From positions 1-12,879 of the forward strand of contig DASTSM010000142.1 of assembly GCA_035760685.1 (NCBI GenBank): DNA of 12,879 nucleotides. The letters are read 5' to 3'. How positions within the stretch are numbered: the first letter of the stretch is position 1; each line of letters starts with the position of its first letter. The notes below the pieces were generated by a model that was given only the letters and a program-made list of their open reading frames with translations, did not search any database and was not told where the DNA came from. Positions 5,980 through 12,879 of this stretch are shown here, piece after piece. Made by a program: the position numbers and the translations under genes. This stretch comes from ZC4RG20 sp035760685. GTDB lineage: Bacteria > Pseudomonadota > Gammaproteobacteria > Steroidobacterales > Rariloculaceae.

Positions 5980-8035
5980 GCGGCGCCCGGAAGGCCGCGA
6001 CGAGCCGCCGCAAGCGCTGCTCGGCGGCGCCGTCCGGATCGGGCGCGTAGCGCGCGGCGTGGTAGGCGTCGACGACCGCGTGGATCGCGGGCGAGGCTTC
6101 CGGCAGAGACCGCGCCGCACGCGCCGCGTACGCGGCCGGGCTCTCCGCGGGCCTTCTTGCGGCGACGCCGAGCCGGACGAGCTTTCGCGAGAACCGGCGC
6201 AGCGCGCGCGCCGCCTGGTCGAGCCGTCGCCCGCGAAGCTGCGTCCAGGAGAGATACGCGGCGAGCGCGCCCAGCAGCAGCAGCGTGGCCGCCGCGGCGA
6301 GCATGGCCAACTTGGCCGCACCGGGCTGCAGCAGGCCGAACGAGCGCATGAGCTGCGTCTGCCGGCCGGCGTTGTAGCCGACGACCCAATCGCTCCAATA
6401 GGTCTCGACGGCGTCCCAGACGAGGCCCGCGCGGTGCAGCCAGCCGAAGCCGCCGAAAACCCGGGCAGCGTCGGCCCTGTCGAGGGCGCCGCGCGCCGAG
6501 CCCTGCGCGATGCGCGCGGGAGCGACGGCGGCGACCGGGTCGATGCGGACCCAGCCGCGGTCCTCGAGCCAGACCTCCGTCCACGCGTGCGCGTCGCGCT
6601 GCCGAACGATGTAGTAGTCGCCGACGTCGTTGAGCTCGCCGCCTTGATAGCCCGTCACGACGCGCGCGGGCACGCCGGCCGCTCTCATCATCACGGCGAA
6701 CGCCGACGCGTAGTGCTCGCAAAAGCCGCGCCGCGTATCGAACAGGAACTCGTCGGCCGCGTCGCGGCCGAGGGCCGGCGGCGTCAACGTGTAAAAGAAC
6801 TGCCGCTCGCGAAAGAAATCGAGCGCAAGGTCGACGAGTGCCGCAGGATCGGAGGTCGACTCGCGCCAGGAGTCGGCGAGCGCCCGCGTCCGCGGATTGC
6901 TGCCGTCGGGCAAGAACGTGTACCAGCGGCGCTCGGGCTCGGTGAGCGGCTCGCGCGCCGCGTAGTCCGTATAGGAGGAAACTTCGTAGTCGAGGCGCGC
7001 GGGCGGAGGCGGACCGAACCCGAGGCGCAGCTCGTAGTCGCCGGCCATGCGCAGCGGCCGCACGCTCTCCCATTGCGCCGGCATGTCGAGCGCGAGCAGC
7101 CAGGGACGGTCGTGGGTCTCGAGCATGACGCGATAGCGGGTCGGTGTGCCGAAGTAGTCGAGCGTGTTTTCCGGGCGGCGTCCGAAGCCGCCGCGCGGAC
7201 GCGACCAGGTCTTGCCGTCGAAGCTCGAGAGCACGGGGCCTCGCCAGTAGAGCCGGTCCGCGGGAGGAGGCGGGCCGAAGAACTCGACGCGAAACGCGAC
7301 CTCGTCCGAGACCGCGAGCGTCGTGATGTCGCCGGGGCTCATCGTGTCCGAGAGCCCCGTGGTCGCGCTGTCCGGAGGCGCGGGAATGCCCCAAAGGGGC
7401 CCGGGCAGCCGCGGGAACAGCAGGAAGAGCGCGAGCATGACGGGCAGCGCCTGCAGCAGCATGCGCCCCGCGAGTCGCGCGAGGATGCCGGGCGGCAGCA
7501 GCGGGCCGCGGCGGCCGAGCTGCAGCAGGCCCACGGTCGTGATCCAGACGAAGGCGAGCAGATAGATCGCTATTCCTAAGCTCTGCTCGTAGAGCAGACT
7601 CGCGAAGACCAAGAAGTAGCAGATGAGCATGAGAACGAGCTCGTCGCGATGCGTGCGCGTCTCGAGGAACTTCAGCGCGACCATGACGACGAGCAGGGCG
7701 CTGCCGGGCTCGATGCCGTTGATCGTTCCGTAGCGGCCGAGCACGGCGCCGAAGGCGACGACGGCGAGCGCGAGCCGCAGCACGGCCCGAGGGAGCTTCC
7801 GCCCCTGCAGCGGGCTCGCGAGCCGCCAGCCGATCGAGACCGCGAGCAGCACGGGGATCCAGACGGGAAGCTGCGGCCAATGCGGCAAGGTCGCGCCCGC
7901 GACGATCGCGCCGGCCCACGCGAGACGCGCGGTCGAGAGAGGCGCCTCGGGCCGCTCGCTTCTGCCGGCTCGCTCTTTGCTGCCGGCACGCTCCGTCGTC
8001 CCGGCTCGCGCTCTGATCGCGCGGCTCGCTCTCAC
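5906..8035 (-). CDS. TgpA-like membrane transglutaminase (DUF3488/transglutaminase/DUF4129)
   Basis: This is a multi-pass inner-membrane protein with a periplasmic transglutaminase domain. About six hydrophobic segments lie in residues 40-208 (DUF3488 region). A large external domain follows (about 209-572), then one more membrane segment (about 573-597) and a cytoplasmic C-terminal region of the DUF4129 kind. The catalytic triad is visible as Cys439 in RRGFCEHYAS, His483 in DAHAWTEVW and Asp499 in WVRIDPVAA. The spacings of 44 and 16 residues agree with those reported for Pseudomonas aeruginosa TgpA. The natural substrate is unknown. GTG 8035 was chosen because it overlaps the DUF58 stop as GTGA, has GAGG seven bases upstream, and gives 709 aa, close to family size. 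The frame remains open to 8518, but that part is a shadow of the DUF58 gene. The last 24 codons lie opposite prfC. Confidence 0.93.
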   Translation of the reverse strand: MRASRAIRARAGTTERAGSKERAGRSERPEAPLSTARLAWAGAIVAGATLPHWPQLPVWIPVLLAVSIGWRLASPLQGRKLPRAVLRLALAVVAFGAVLGRYGTINGIEPGSALLVVMVALKFLETRTHRDELVLMLICYFLVFASLLYEQSLGIAIYLLAFVWITTVGLLQLGRRGPLLPPGILARLAGRMLLQALPVMLALFLLFPRLPGPLWGIPAPPDSATTGLSDTMSPGDITTLAVSDEVAFRVEFFGPPPPADRLYWRGPVLSSFDGKTWSRPRGGFGRRPENTLDYFGTPTRYRVMLETHDRPWLLALDMPAQWESVRPLRMAGDYELRLGFGPPPPARLDYEVSSYTDYAAREPLTEPERRWYTFLPDGSNPRTRALADSWRESTSDPAALVDLALDFFRERQFFYTLTPPALGRDAADEFLFDTRRGFCEHYASAFAVMMRAAGVPARVVTGYQGGELNDVGDYYIVRQRDAHAWTEVWLEDRGWVRIDPVAAVAPARIAQGSARGALDRADAARVFGGFGWLHRAGLVWDAVETYWSDWVVGYNAGRQTQLMRSFGLLQPGAAKLAMLAAAATLLLLGALAAYLSWTQLRGRRLDQAARALRRFSRKLVRLGVAARRPAESPAAYAARAARSLPEASPAIHAVVDAYHAARYAPDPDGAAEQRLRRLVAAFRAPLKPPRARASRETRRRASARESESG
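7958..8032 (-). repeat. Degenerate 18-bp repeats coding the N-terminus of the transglutaminase
   Basis: Just after the GTG start, four in-frame units of six, seven, six and six codons read RASRAI, RARAGTT, ERAGSK and ERAGRS, followed by a partial ERP. At DNA level the units share a core like GAGCGAGCCGGC. The segment is strongly basic and precedes the first membrane helix, so it should lie in the cytoplasm under the positive-inside rule. It looks like a slipped-strand expansion and not a conserved domain. Confidence 0.6.
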
Positions 8036-9063
8036 GCCGCGGCCTCGGCTGTCGAAGCGCCGAGCTCGGGTTTCGGCTCGTCGAACAGCGCGAGCGCGGC
8101 GAGGCACTCGTGCAGGTGATGCTCGCCCGAGCCGAGCCCGACGACTCGCCCGGGAAGCCGAAGCCCGAAGCGGCGGCCCGCCCCGTGCGCATCGAGGCAC
8201 CAGCGGGCGAGCTGGGCCAGCCGGCGCTCCGCGTCGAGTCCGGGGAGGCTGTCCCAGGCGAAGATCTCGGCCCGCTCCTCGGCGCCCGCGAACTGCTTGA
8301 CGAGCAGCTGATCGTTTCGCGCGTAGGCTTTCCAAGCCATGTGCTTCGGCGAGTCGCTCGGCGTGGCGGCGCGCAGCCCGATGAAATCCGCGTTTCCGCC
8401 CTCGCGGCCGTCGGCGCTGCCGGCGTCGTTGCGGCTCGCGGCGGGCGGCACGGGGCGGCCGGGCGGCGCCGGCGCGGGATAGACGAGGCAGCGCGCGTCC
8501 ATGTGGAGCCACGTCCACGCGCGGCAGAGGTTGCCGGGGTGGCGCGTCGAGACGGAGAAGCGGGGCAGCGGCAGCCAGCCCCTGCGGGGCGCCGGCACCG
8601 TGACGCTGAGCACGGCGAAGCCGCCGGCCTCGACGTCGACGGGCCGCGTCGGCTCACGCTCGGGCACGCCGAGCTCGATCTCGTAGCGCGGCAGAGCCGT
8701 GTCGTTCCCGACGCCTATCTGGAAGCTCGCTTCGCCGCCCGCGAAGACCGGCGGCGCGCCGACGAAGCGGATCTCGGCCCGCAGCAGGTTGTTGTGGCAG
8801 TGATGCAGCACGACCAGCCCGAGGCTCGCGAGCAGGAACGTGAGCGCGAAGCCGAGGCTCGTCCCGTAGTTCATCGAGCCGAGCAGCATCGCGAAGATCA
8901 GGACCGCGAGCGCGATGCCGAAGCGCGTCGGCAGGATGTAGATCCTGCGGCGTGCGAGCCGGACGGCGGTCCCGTCGGGTCCCTGCCGCCGCCGCGCCCA
9001 TTCGGCGGCCCGGCGGGCGAGCCGTCGGCGCCAGGCGGGAATGCGTTGCCTTCGACGCCGCAT
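8032..9063 (-). CDS. DUF58 domain protein (MoxR-associated, membrane anchored)
   Basis: A 343-residue protein starting with a very basic segment (MRRRRQRIPAWRRRL). It then has IYILPTRFG and two adjacent membrane helices (about 48-64 and 69-88). The DUF58 core motif is FIGLRAATPSDSPKHMAWKA (227-246), continuing YARNDQLLVKQF. This corresponds to the family's R-x-Y-x-x-GD-x-x-R-x-I-x-W-K-A-x-A-R pattern, but the usual Gly-Asp appears as Ser-Asp (236-237). DUF58 proteins form a VWA-like fold and are encoded beside MoxR ATPases. Their molecular role is not settled. ATG 9063 lies 13 bases after the moxR stop and gives a family-like N-terminus. The frame is open to 9216, but the extra 51 residues lie inside moxR and look like shadow sequence. 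The stop overlaps the transglutaminase start (GTGA). Confidence 0.9.
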   Translation of the reverse strand: MRRRRQRIPAWRRRLARRAAEWARRRQGPDGTAVRLARRRIYILPTRFGIALAVLIFAMLLGSMNYGTSLGFALTFLLASLGLVVLHHCHNNLLRAEIRFVGAPPVFAGGEASFQIGVGNDTALPRYEIELGVPEREPTRPVDVEAGGFAVLSVTVPAPRRGWLPLPRFSVSTRHPGNLCRAWTWLHMDARCLVYPAPAPPGRPVPPAASRNDAGSADGREGGNADFIGLRAATPSDSPKHMAWKAYARNDQLLVKQFAGAEERAEIFAWDSLPGLDAERRLAQLARWCLDAHGAGRRFGLRLPGRVVGLGSGEHHLHECLAALALFDEPKPELGASTAEAAA

Positions 9064-9076
9064 CGCCGGGAGTGCG

Positions 9077-10036
9077 CTAGGGGACGGGCACCGCCTCGAG
9101 GATCGACGCGCCGAGGTCGCCAAGAGAGCTTCGCTCGTTGCCCGGGGCGAGCTCGAGGCGATGGGCCGCGACGCACGGAAAGACGGCCTGCACGTCGTCG
9201 GGATGCACGCCTGCATGGCCCGCCATGAGCGCCCACGCTTGCGCCGCGCGCACGAGCGCGAGGCCGGCGCGCGGCGAGAGGCCTGCGGCGAGGTCGCCGC
9301 GTGTGCGCGTGTGCGCGATCAGCGCCTGCGCGTAGTCGAGCAGCGGCTCCGCGAGGTGCACGCGCGGCACTTCCTGCTGAAGCCGCGTGAGCGCGTCGAG
9401 CGAAAGCACGGGCTCCTGCTCCTCGACGAGCGTGCGGCGTTCGCCCTCGACGAGCAGCCGGCGCTCGTGCTTCGCGTCGGGGTAGCCCAGCGAGATCTGC
9501 ATGAGGAAGCGGTCGAGCTGGGACTCGGGCAGCGGGAACGTGCCGATTTGATTCGCCGGGTTGCGGGTCGCGACGACGAAGAAGGGAGCGGGCAGGGCAT
9601 AGGTCTGTCCGTCCGCCGTGACCTGACGCTCTTCCATGGCCTCGAGCAGCGCGCTCTGCGCCTTCGGCGTCGCGCGGTTGATCTCGTCCGCGAGCACGAG
9701 CTGCGCGAACAGCGGCCCCTTGTGGAACTCGAAACGCTGCCGGTCGCGGTTGAACACCGAGACTCCGATCACATCGGCGGGCAGGAGGTCGCTCGTGAAC
9801 TGGATGCGCTGATAGGTCAGGCCCAGCGCACGGGCGAGGGCGTGCGCGAGCGTCGTCTTGCCGACGCCGGGCACGTCGTCGATGAGCAGGTGACCGCGCG
9901 CGAGCAGGCAAGCCACGGCGAGCTTGAGCTGGAACGTCTTGCCGAGAACGATGCGATCGAGCGCTTCGACGAGGCGATCGATGAGGACGACGGCAGCCGA
10001 GTCGGGGCGGGCCGCGCGCAGAGTCGGTGTAGCCAT
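9077..10036 (-). CDS. MoxR-family AAA+ ATPase
   Basis: A 319-residue AAA+ ATPase of the MoxR group, thought to act as a chaperone-like activator for proteins encoded nearby. Motifs seen are Walker A VPGVGKTT (55-62), Walker B LVLADEINR (113-121), sensor 1 Asn159 in VVATRNPANQ, the arginine-finger region LPESQLDRF (169-177) and sensor 2 Arg256 in GLSPRAGLAL. The stretch LLEAMEERQVT is also characteristic. It is the first gene of the set moxR-DUF58-transglutaminase, which is a recurrent arrangement in Proteobacteria. ATG 10036 is the first in-frame ATG before the conserved domain. The frame is open much further upstream through the repeats and into an alternate frame of valS, which is not coding. 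The 200-bp gap upstream should contain its promoter, but I could not pick one. Confidence 0.94.
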   Translation of the reverse strand: MATPTLRAARPDSAAVVLIDRLVEALDRIVLGKTFQLKLAVACLLARGHLLIDDVPGVGKTTLAHALARALGLTYQRIQFTSDLLPADVIGVSVFNRDRQRFEFHKGPLFAQLVLADEINRATPKAQSALLEAMEERQVTADGQTYALPAPFFVVATRNPANQIGTFPLPESQLDRFLMQISLGYPDAKHERRLLVEGERRTLVEEQEPVLSLDALTRLQQEVPRVHLAEPLLDYAQALIAHTRTRGDLAAGLSPRAGLALVRAAQAWALMAGHAGVHPDDVQAVFPCVAAHRLELAPGNERSSLGDLGASILEAVPVP

Positions 10037-10120
10037 GCGGCAATGGTCGCCTAATTGCGACGCGCGCGACAGCCCGCGCGCCCGCATTTGTGATCCAGTC
10101 CCGCAACGGAGCGGGGCGCC

Positions 10121-10145
10121 GAAAATGGGGTCAGACCCCATTTTC
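10121..10145. repeat. Palindromic GGGGTC-A-GACCCC repeat, copy 1
   Basis: The arms GAAAATGGGGTC (10121-10132) and GACCCCATTTTC (10134-10145) are perfectly complementary around a single A. The A-run before and T-run after the GC stem make it terminator-like on both strands. The motif is one I recognise as a dispersed intergenic repeat in many proteobacterial genomes. Its mobilising enzyme, if any, is not in the window. Confidence 0.85.
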
Positions 10146-10175
10146 GAGGGCGGCGGGGCAAATCGGGTCGCCGCC

Positions 10176-10202
10176 GGAAAATGGGGTCTGACCCCATTTT
10201 CC
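10176..10202. repeat. Palindromic GGGGTC-T-GACCCC repeat, copy 2
   Basis: Arms of 13 bases, GGAAAATGGGGTC and GACCCCATTTTCC, are perfectly complementary around a single T. It is identical to copy 1 in the shared arms, with only the central base changed (T for A). Both copies are followed by a similar AGGGCGGCG spacer (10147-10155 and 10203-10211), so the array has a period of about 56 bp. Confidence 0.85.
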
Positions 10203-10214
10203 AGGGCGGCGCGG

Positions 10215-10236
10215 AAAATCGGGTCTGACCCCGATT
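10215..10236. repeat. Palindromic repeat, copy 3 (diverged), abutting the valS stop
   Basis: AAAATCGGGTC then T then GACCCCGATT. The arms match except for one missing G on the left side and a C inserted relative to copies 1 and 2. It ends at the base before the valS stop codon (TAG on the minus strand, 10239-10237). It would therefore be the first hairpin in the valS mRNA after the stop. A further half copy, CAAATCGGGTC, is seen at 10159-10169 between copies 1 and 2. Confidence 0.75.
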
Positions 10237-12879
10237 CTAGAGCTCGGCGAGGGAGGCGATTTGCCGGCGGAGCTGCTCCGCGCGCTGCTCGAGCTCGTCT
10301 TTGCGCGCGCGCTCCTTCGCGACGATCTCGGGCGGGGCGTTCGAGACGAAGCTGTCGTTGCCGAGCTTGGCGGCGCACTTGCCGAGATCGGCGTCGACGC
10401 GCGCGAGCTGCTTCGAGAGCCGATCGCGCTCGGCCTCGATATCGATGACGCCGGCGAGCGGCACGAGGATGCGCATCTCCCCGAGCAGGGCGGCGGCGGC
10501 GCCGGGGACCGAGGCGCCCGGCTCGAGCATGGTGATCTCCGTGAGCCCGGCGAGCTTCTTGATGAAGGCCTCGTGCCGGCGCGCACGTTCCCGGTCTTCG
10601 GCGGAGGCGTCGGCGAGCCTGACGGGCAGCGGCGCCGACGGGCTGATGTTCATCTCGCCGCGGATCTGCCGCACGCCGACGACGAACTGCTGGAGCCACC
10701 GCATCTCGCCCTCGGCCTCGGCGTCGGCGGCGAAGCTTTCGGGCCGCGGCAGCGCCTCGAGCATGACCGTCTTCGAATCGGTGCCCGTGCGCGCGCAGAG
10801 CTCGAGCCAGAGCTCCTCGGTCACGAACGGGATCAGCGGATGCAGCAGCTTCAAGAGCGCGCCGAGCACCTCGGCGAGCGTCGCGCGCGCCGCGGCCGCC
10901 TCGCCCGGGCTCGAATCCGCCGAGGTCAGCACGGGCTTCGTGGGCTCGAGATACCAGTCGCAGAACTCGTGCCAAGCGAACTCGTAGAGTGCCTGCGCGG
11001 CGAGATCGAGCCGATAGGCGTCGAAGCCGGCATCGACGGCTGCGATGGCGGCGTGCAGACGCGAGCGAATCCAGCGCTCGGCGATCGTCGGCTCCGCGGC
11101 GGCCGCGCGCGCTCCCGAGCGCGCGCCCGCTCGCGAGCCGCCCGCCTCGCGCGCGCCGAGCTGCGCGAACACGTAGGTCGCGGCGTTCCAGAGCTTGTTG
11201 CAGAAGCGGTGATAGCCGTCCACGCGGCCGAGGTCGAAGCGAATGTCGCGGCCCGTCGTCGCGAGCGAGAGGAACGTATAGCGCAGCGCATCGGCGCCGA
11301 AGCTCGGAATGCCTTGCGGATACTCCTTGCGCGTCGCCTTCTCGATGCGCGACTTCAAGTGCGGCTGCATGAGCCCTTCGGTGCGCTTCTTGATGAGGCC
11401 TTCGAGATCGATGCCGTCGACGATGTCGATCGGGTCGAGGATGTTGCCCTTCGATTTCGACATCTTCTGACCTTCGTGATCGCGCACGAGGCCGTGGATG
11501 TACACCTCGCGGAACGGCACGTCGCCCATGAACTTGAGGCCCATCATGACCATGCGGGCCACCCAGAAGAAGATGATGTCGAAGCCCGTGACGAGCACGC
11601 GCGTCGGATAGTAGCGCTCGAGCGTCTCGGTGCGCTCGGGCCAGCCGAACGTCGAGAACGGCCAGAGCGCCGACGAGAACCACGTGTCGAGCACGTCGTC
11701 GTCTTGACGCAGCGCGACGTCGCCGCCGAGCCCGTGCCGGCCGCGCACGTCGGCTTCGTCGCGGCCGACGTAGACGTTGCCGGCCTCGTCGTACCACGCG
11801 GGGATCCGATGCCCCCACCAGAGCTGGCGCGAGATGCACCAGTCCTGAATGTTGCGCATCCAGTCAAAGTAGGTCTTCGACCAGTTCTCCGGGACGAAGC
11901 GCACCTCGCCGCGCTCGACGACCTCGATCGCGCGCTCGGCGAGCGGTTCGACCCGCACGTACCACTGATCGGTCAGATAAGGCTCGACGACGGCGCCGCT
12001 GCGGTCGCCGCGCGGGATCATCGAGGTGTGATCGTCGATGCCCTCGACGAGGCCGGCCGCCTGGAGGTCCGCGACGATGCGCTCTCTCGCGACGAAGCGG
12101 TCGAGGCCGCGGTACGCCTCCGGCGCCGCGTCGTTGAGGGCCGCGCTCTCGTCGAAGACGGCGATCTGCGGCAGGCCGTGACGCAGACCCACCTCGTAGT
12201 CGTTGAAATCGTGGGCCGGCGTGATCTTGACGCAGCCCGTGCCGAACTCGGGATCGACGTACTCGTCCGCGATGATCGGGATCGTGCGCCCCGTGAGCGG
12301 CAGCTGCACTTGCTTGCCGACGAGCGCGCGGTAGCGCTCATCGTTCGGATGCACGGCGACGGCCGCGTCGCCGAGCATGGTCTCGGGCCGCGTCGTCGCG
12401 ACGACGAGGAAGCCTTCGCCGTCGACGAGCGGATAACGGAAGCGCCAGAGCTTTCCTTTCTCCTCCGTGGAGAGCACCTCGAGATCGGACAGCGCCGTGT
12501 GCAGCACGGGGTCCCAGTTCACGAGCCGCTTGCCGCGATAGATCAGGCCTTCCTCGTAGAGGCGCACGAAGACCTCGACGACGGCGCGCGAGAGGCCTAC
12601 GTCCATCGTGAAGCGATCGCGCGACCAGTCGACGCTCGCGCCGAGACGGCGCATCTGCTTCGAGATCGTGTTGCCCGAGCGCTCCTTCCATTCCCAGACG
12701 CGGCGCACGAAGGCCTCGCGCCCGATCGCGCCGCGCGACGTGCCCTCGGCGTTCAGCAGGCGCTCGACCACCATCTGCGTCGCGATGCCCGCGTGATCCG
12801 TTCCGGGCTGCCAGAGCGTGTCGCAGCCAAGCATGCGGTGATAGCGGATCAGCGCGTCCATGATCGTGTGCTGGAACGC
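10237..12879 (-). CDS. valS: Valyl-tRNA synthetase (5' end missing at the window edge)
   Basis: ValRS charges tRNA-Val and edits mischarged threonine. The window holds 880 codons before the stop. The visible start AFQHTIMDALIRYHRM corresponds to the sequence just after the HIGH motif, so about 60 residues, including HIGH, lie to the right of the window. Seen in order: GTDHAGIATQ; the editing-domain motifs TTRPETM (12376-12396) and GTGCVKITPAHDFNDYE; LWWGHRIPAWY; DVLDTWFSSALWPFSTFGW; the second signature KMSKS (11452-11466); the anticodon-binding domain with FCDWYLEPTKPVL; and a C-terminal coiled-coil arm rich in Glu, Arg and Ala. A low-complexity Ala/Arg/Gly stretch (about 11095-11155) sits between the catalytic and anticodon-binding domains. 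An internal ATG at 12861 could be miscalled as the start. The palindrome array begins one base past the stop. Confidence 0.97.
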   Translation of the reverse strand, partial: AFQHTIMDALIRYHRMLGCDTLWQPGTDHAGIATQMVVERLLNAEGTSRGAIGREAFVRRVWEWKERSGNTISKQMRRLGASVDWSRDRFTMDVGLSRAVVEVFVRLYEEGLIYRGKRLVNWDPVLHTALSDLEVLSTEEKGKLWRFRYPLVDGEGFLVVATTRPETMLGDAAVAVHPNDERYRALVGKQVQLPLTGRTIPIIADEYVDPEFGTGCVKITPAHDFNDYEVGLRHGLPQIAVFDESAALNDAAPEAYRGLDRFVARERIVADLQAAGLVEGIDDHTSMIPRGDRSGAVVEPYLTDQWYVRVEPLAERAIEVVERGEVRFVPENWSKTYFDWMRNIQDWCISRQLWWGHRIPAWYDEAGNVYVGRDEADVRGRHGLGGDVALRQDDDVLDTWFSSALWPFSTFGWPERTETLERYYPTRVLVTGFDIIFFWVARMVMMGLKFMGDVPFREVYIHGLVRDHEGQKMSKSKGNILDPIDIVDGIDLEGLIKKRTEGLMQPHLKSRIEKATRKEYPQGIPSFGADALRYTFLSLATTGRDIRFDLGRVDGYHRFCNKLWNAATYVFAQLGAREAGGSRAGARSGARAAAAEPTIAERWIRSRLHAAIAAVDAGFDAYRLDLAAQALYEFAWHEFCDWYLEPTKPVLTSADSSPGEAAAARATLAEVLGALLKLLHPLIPFVTEELWLELCARTGTDSKTVMLEALPRPESFAADAEAEGEMRWLQQFVVGVRQIRGEMNISPSAPLPVRLADASAEDRERARRHEAFIKKLAGLTEITMLEPGASVPGAAAALLGEMRILVPLAGVIDIEAERDRLSKQLARVDADLGKCAAKLGNDSFVSNAPPEIVAKERARKDELEQRAEQLRRQIASLAEL

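Larger units (their letters stand above)
10037..10236. other. Intergenic gap between valS and the moxR-like gene
   Basis: The 200 bases between the valS stop and the ATPase start hold a cluster of palindromic repeats (10121-10236), listed separately. The 84 bases next to the ATPase gene (10037-10120) should hold its promoter and leader. I see no convincing -35/-10 pair on the minus strand there and no RNA gene. Confidence 0.6.
10121..10236 (-). terminator. Candidate transcription end for valS formed by the palindrome array
   Basis: Read leftward from valS, the transcript meets three hairpins within about 115 bases. Copies 2 and 1 have GC stems flanked by A4 and T4, the T-run lying on the 3' side in either direction. 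That resembles a rho-independent terminator, although the T-run is short and is paired in the stem. Termination is an inference from shape and position. Confidence 0.35.

Noticed and set aside
8036..8518. N-terminal extension of the transglutaminase to 8518
   Set aside because: It would lie wholly inside the DUF58 coding region in another frame. The GTGA junction with a Shine-Dalgarno gives a family-sized protein.
5976..8657. 893-codon minus-strand frame overlapping the transglutaminase and DUF58 genes
   Set aside because: Same-strand alternate frame of two real genes. It is rich in Arg, Ala and Pro without any motif.
9064..9216. N-terminal extension of the DUF58 protein to 9216
   Set aside because: It overlaps conserved moxR codons, and the ATG at 9063 gives the normal basic N-terminus.
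10121..10236. CRISPR array
   Set aside because: The units are self-palindromic, only two to four in number, and the intervening sequences resemble one another instead of being unique spacers. There are no cas genes.
10037..11839. Large frame joining sequence inside valS to the MoxR-like ATPase
   Set aside because: The upstream 600 codons are an alternate frame of valS and a translation of the palindrome array. There is no fusion protein.

Overview
The window is a gene-dense, high-G+C stretch of bacterial chromosome. Every confidently recognised protein has its best-remembered match in Gammaproteobacteria: bacterial-type ProRS with the inserted editing domain, RF3, RimI, family-4 uracil-DNA glycosylase, a TgpA-type transglutaminase with its MoxR and DUF58 partners, and ValRS. 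I infer a gammaproteobacterium, possibly of the Steroidobacteraceae/Nevskiales/Xanthomonadales kind, but no 16S or other phylogenetic marker is present to prove it. Nearly all the window is coding. No phage genes, insertion sequence, CRISPR array or tRNA/rRNA gene was found.

Layout. (1) Leftward block at the left edge, 1-1910: proS, coupled by an ATGA overlap to the N-terminus of a secreted protein that resembles lytic transglycosylases and runs off the left edge. (2) A 146-bp divergent region, 1911-2056. (3) Rightward block, 2057-5979: pssA (phosphatidylserine synthase), a family-4 uracil-DNA glycosylase, rimI (N-acetylation of ribosomal protein S18) and prfC (release factor 3). (4) Leftward block, 5906-10036: moxR-like AAA+ ATPase, DUF58 protein and TgpA-like transglutaminase. 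This is a classic three-gene set, and its last gene overlaps the 3' end of prfC by 74 bp, tail to tail. (5) A 200-bp gap, 10037-10236, with an array of GGGGTC-N-GACCCC palindromes. (6) Leftward valS, 10237-12879, whose first ~60 codons lie beyond the right edge.

How the genes work together. Most are housekeeping functions: two aminoacyl-tRNA synthetases, a release factor and an S18 acetyltransferase for translation; PssA for phosphatidylethanolamine synthesis; a glycosylase for uracil repair. The MoxR-DUF58-transglutaminase trio is an envelope-associated system whose substrate is not known from sequence.

No whole new system is visible. The unusual material is at gene junctions. A 23-bp unit carrying an RBS and a start codon is repeated three times between pssA and the glycosylase gene, creating two five-codon mini-ORFs. 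An 18-bp-period duplication of the proS-stop/next-gene-start junction gives two in-frame ATGs. A repeat-expanded N-terminus follows the GTGA junction of the transglutaminase. Two adjacent dyads directly abut the prfC ribosome-binding site. A gene-free stretch before rimI carries four copies of an octamer, one of them inverted, that could form alternative hairpins.
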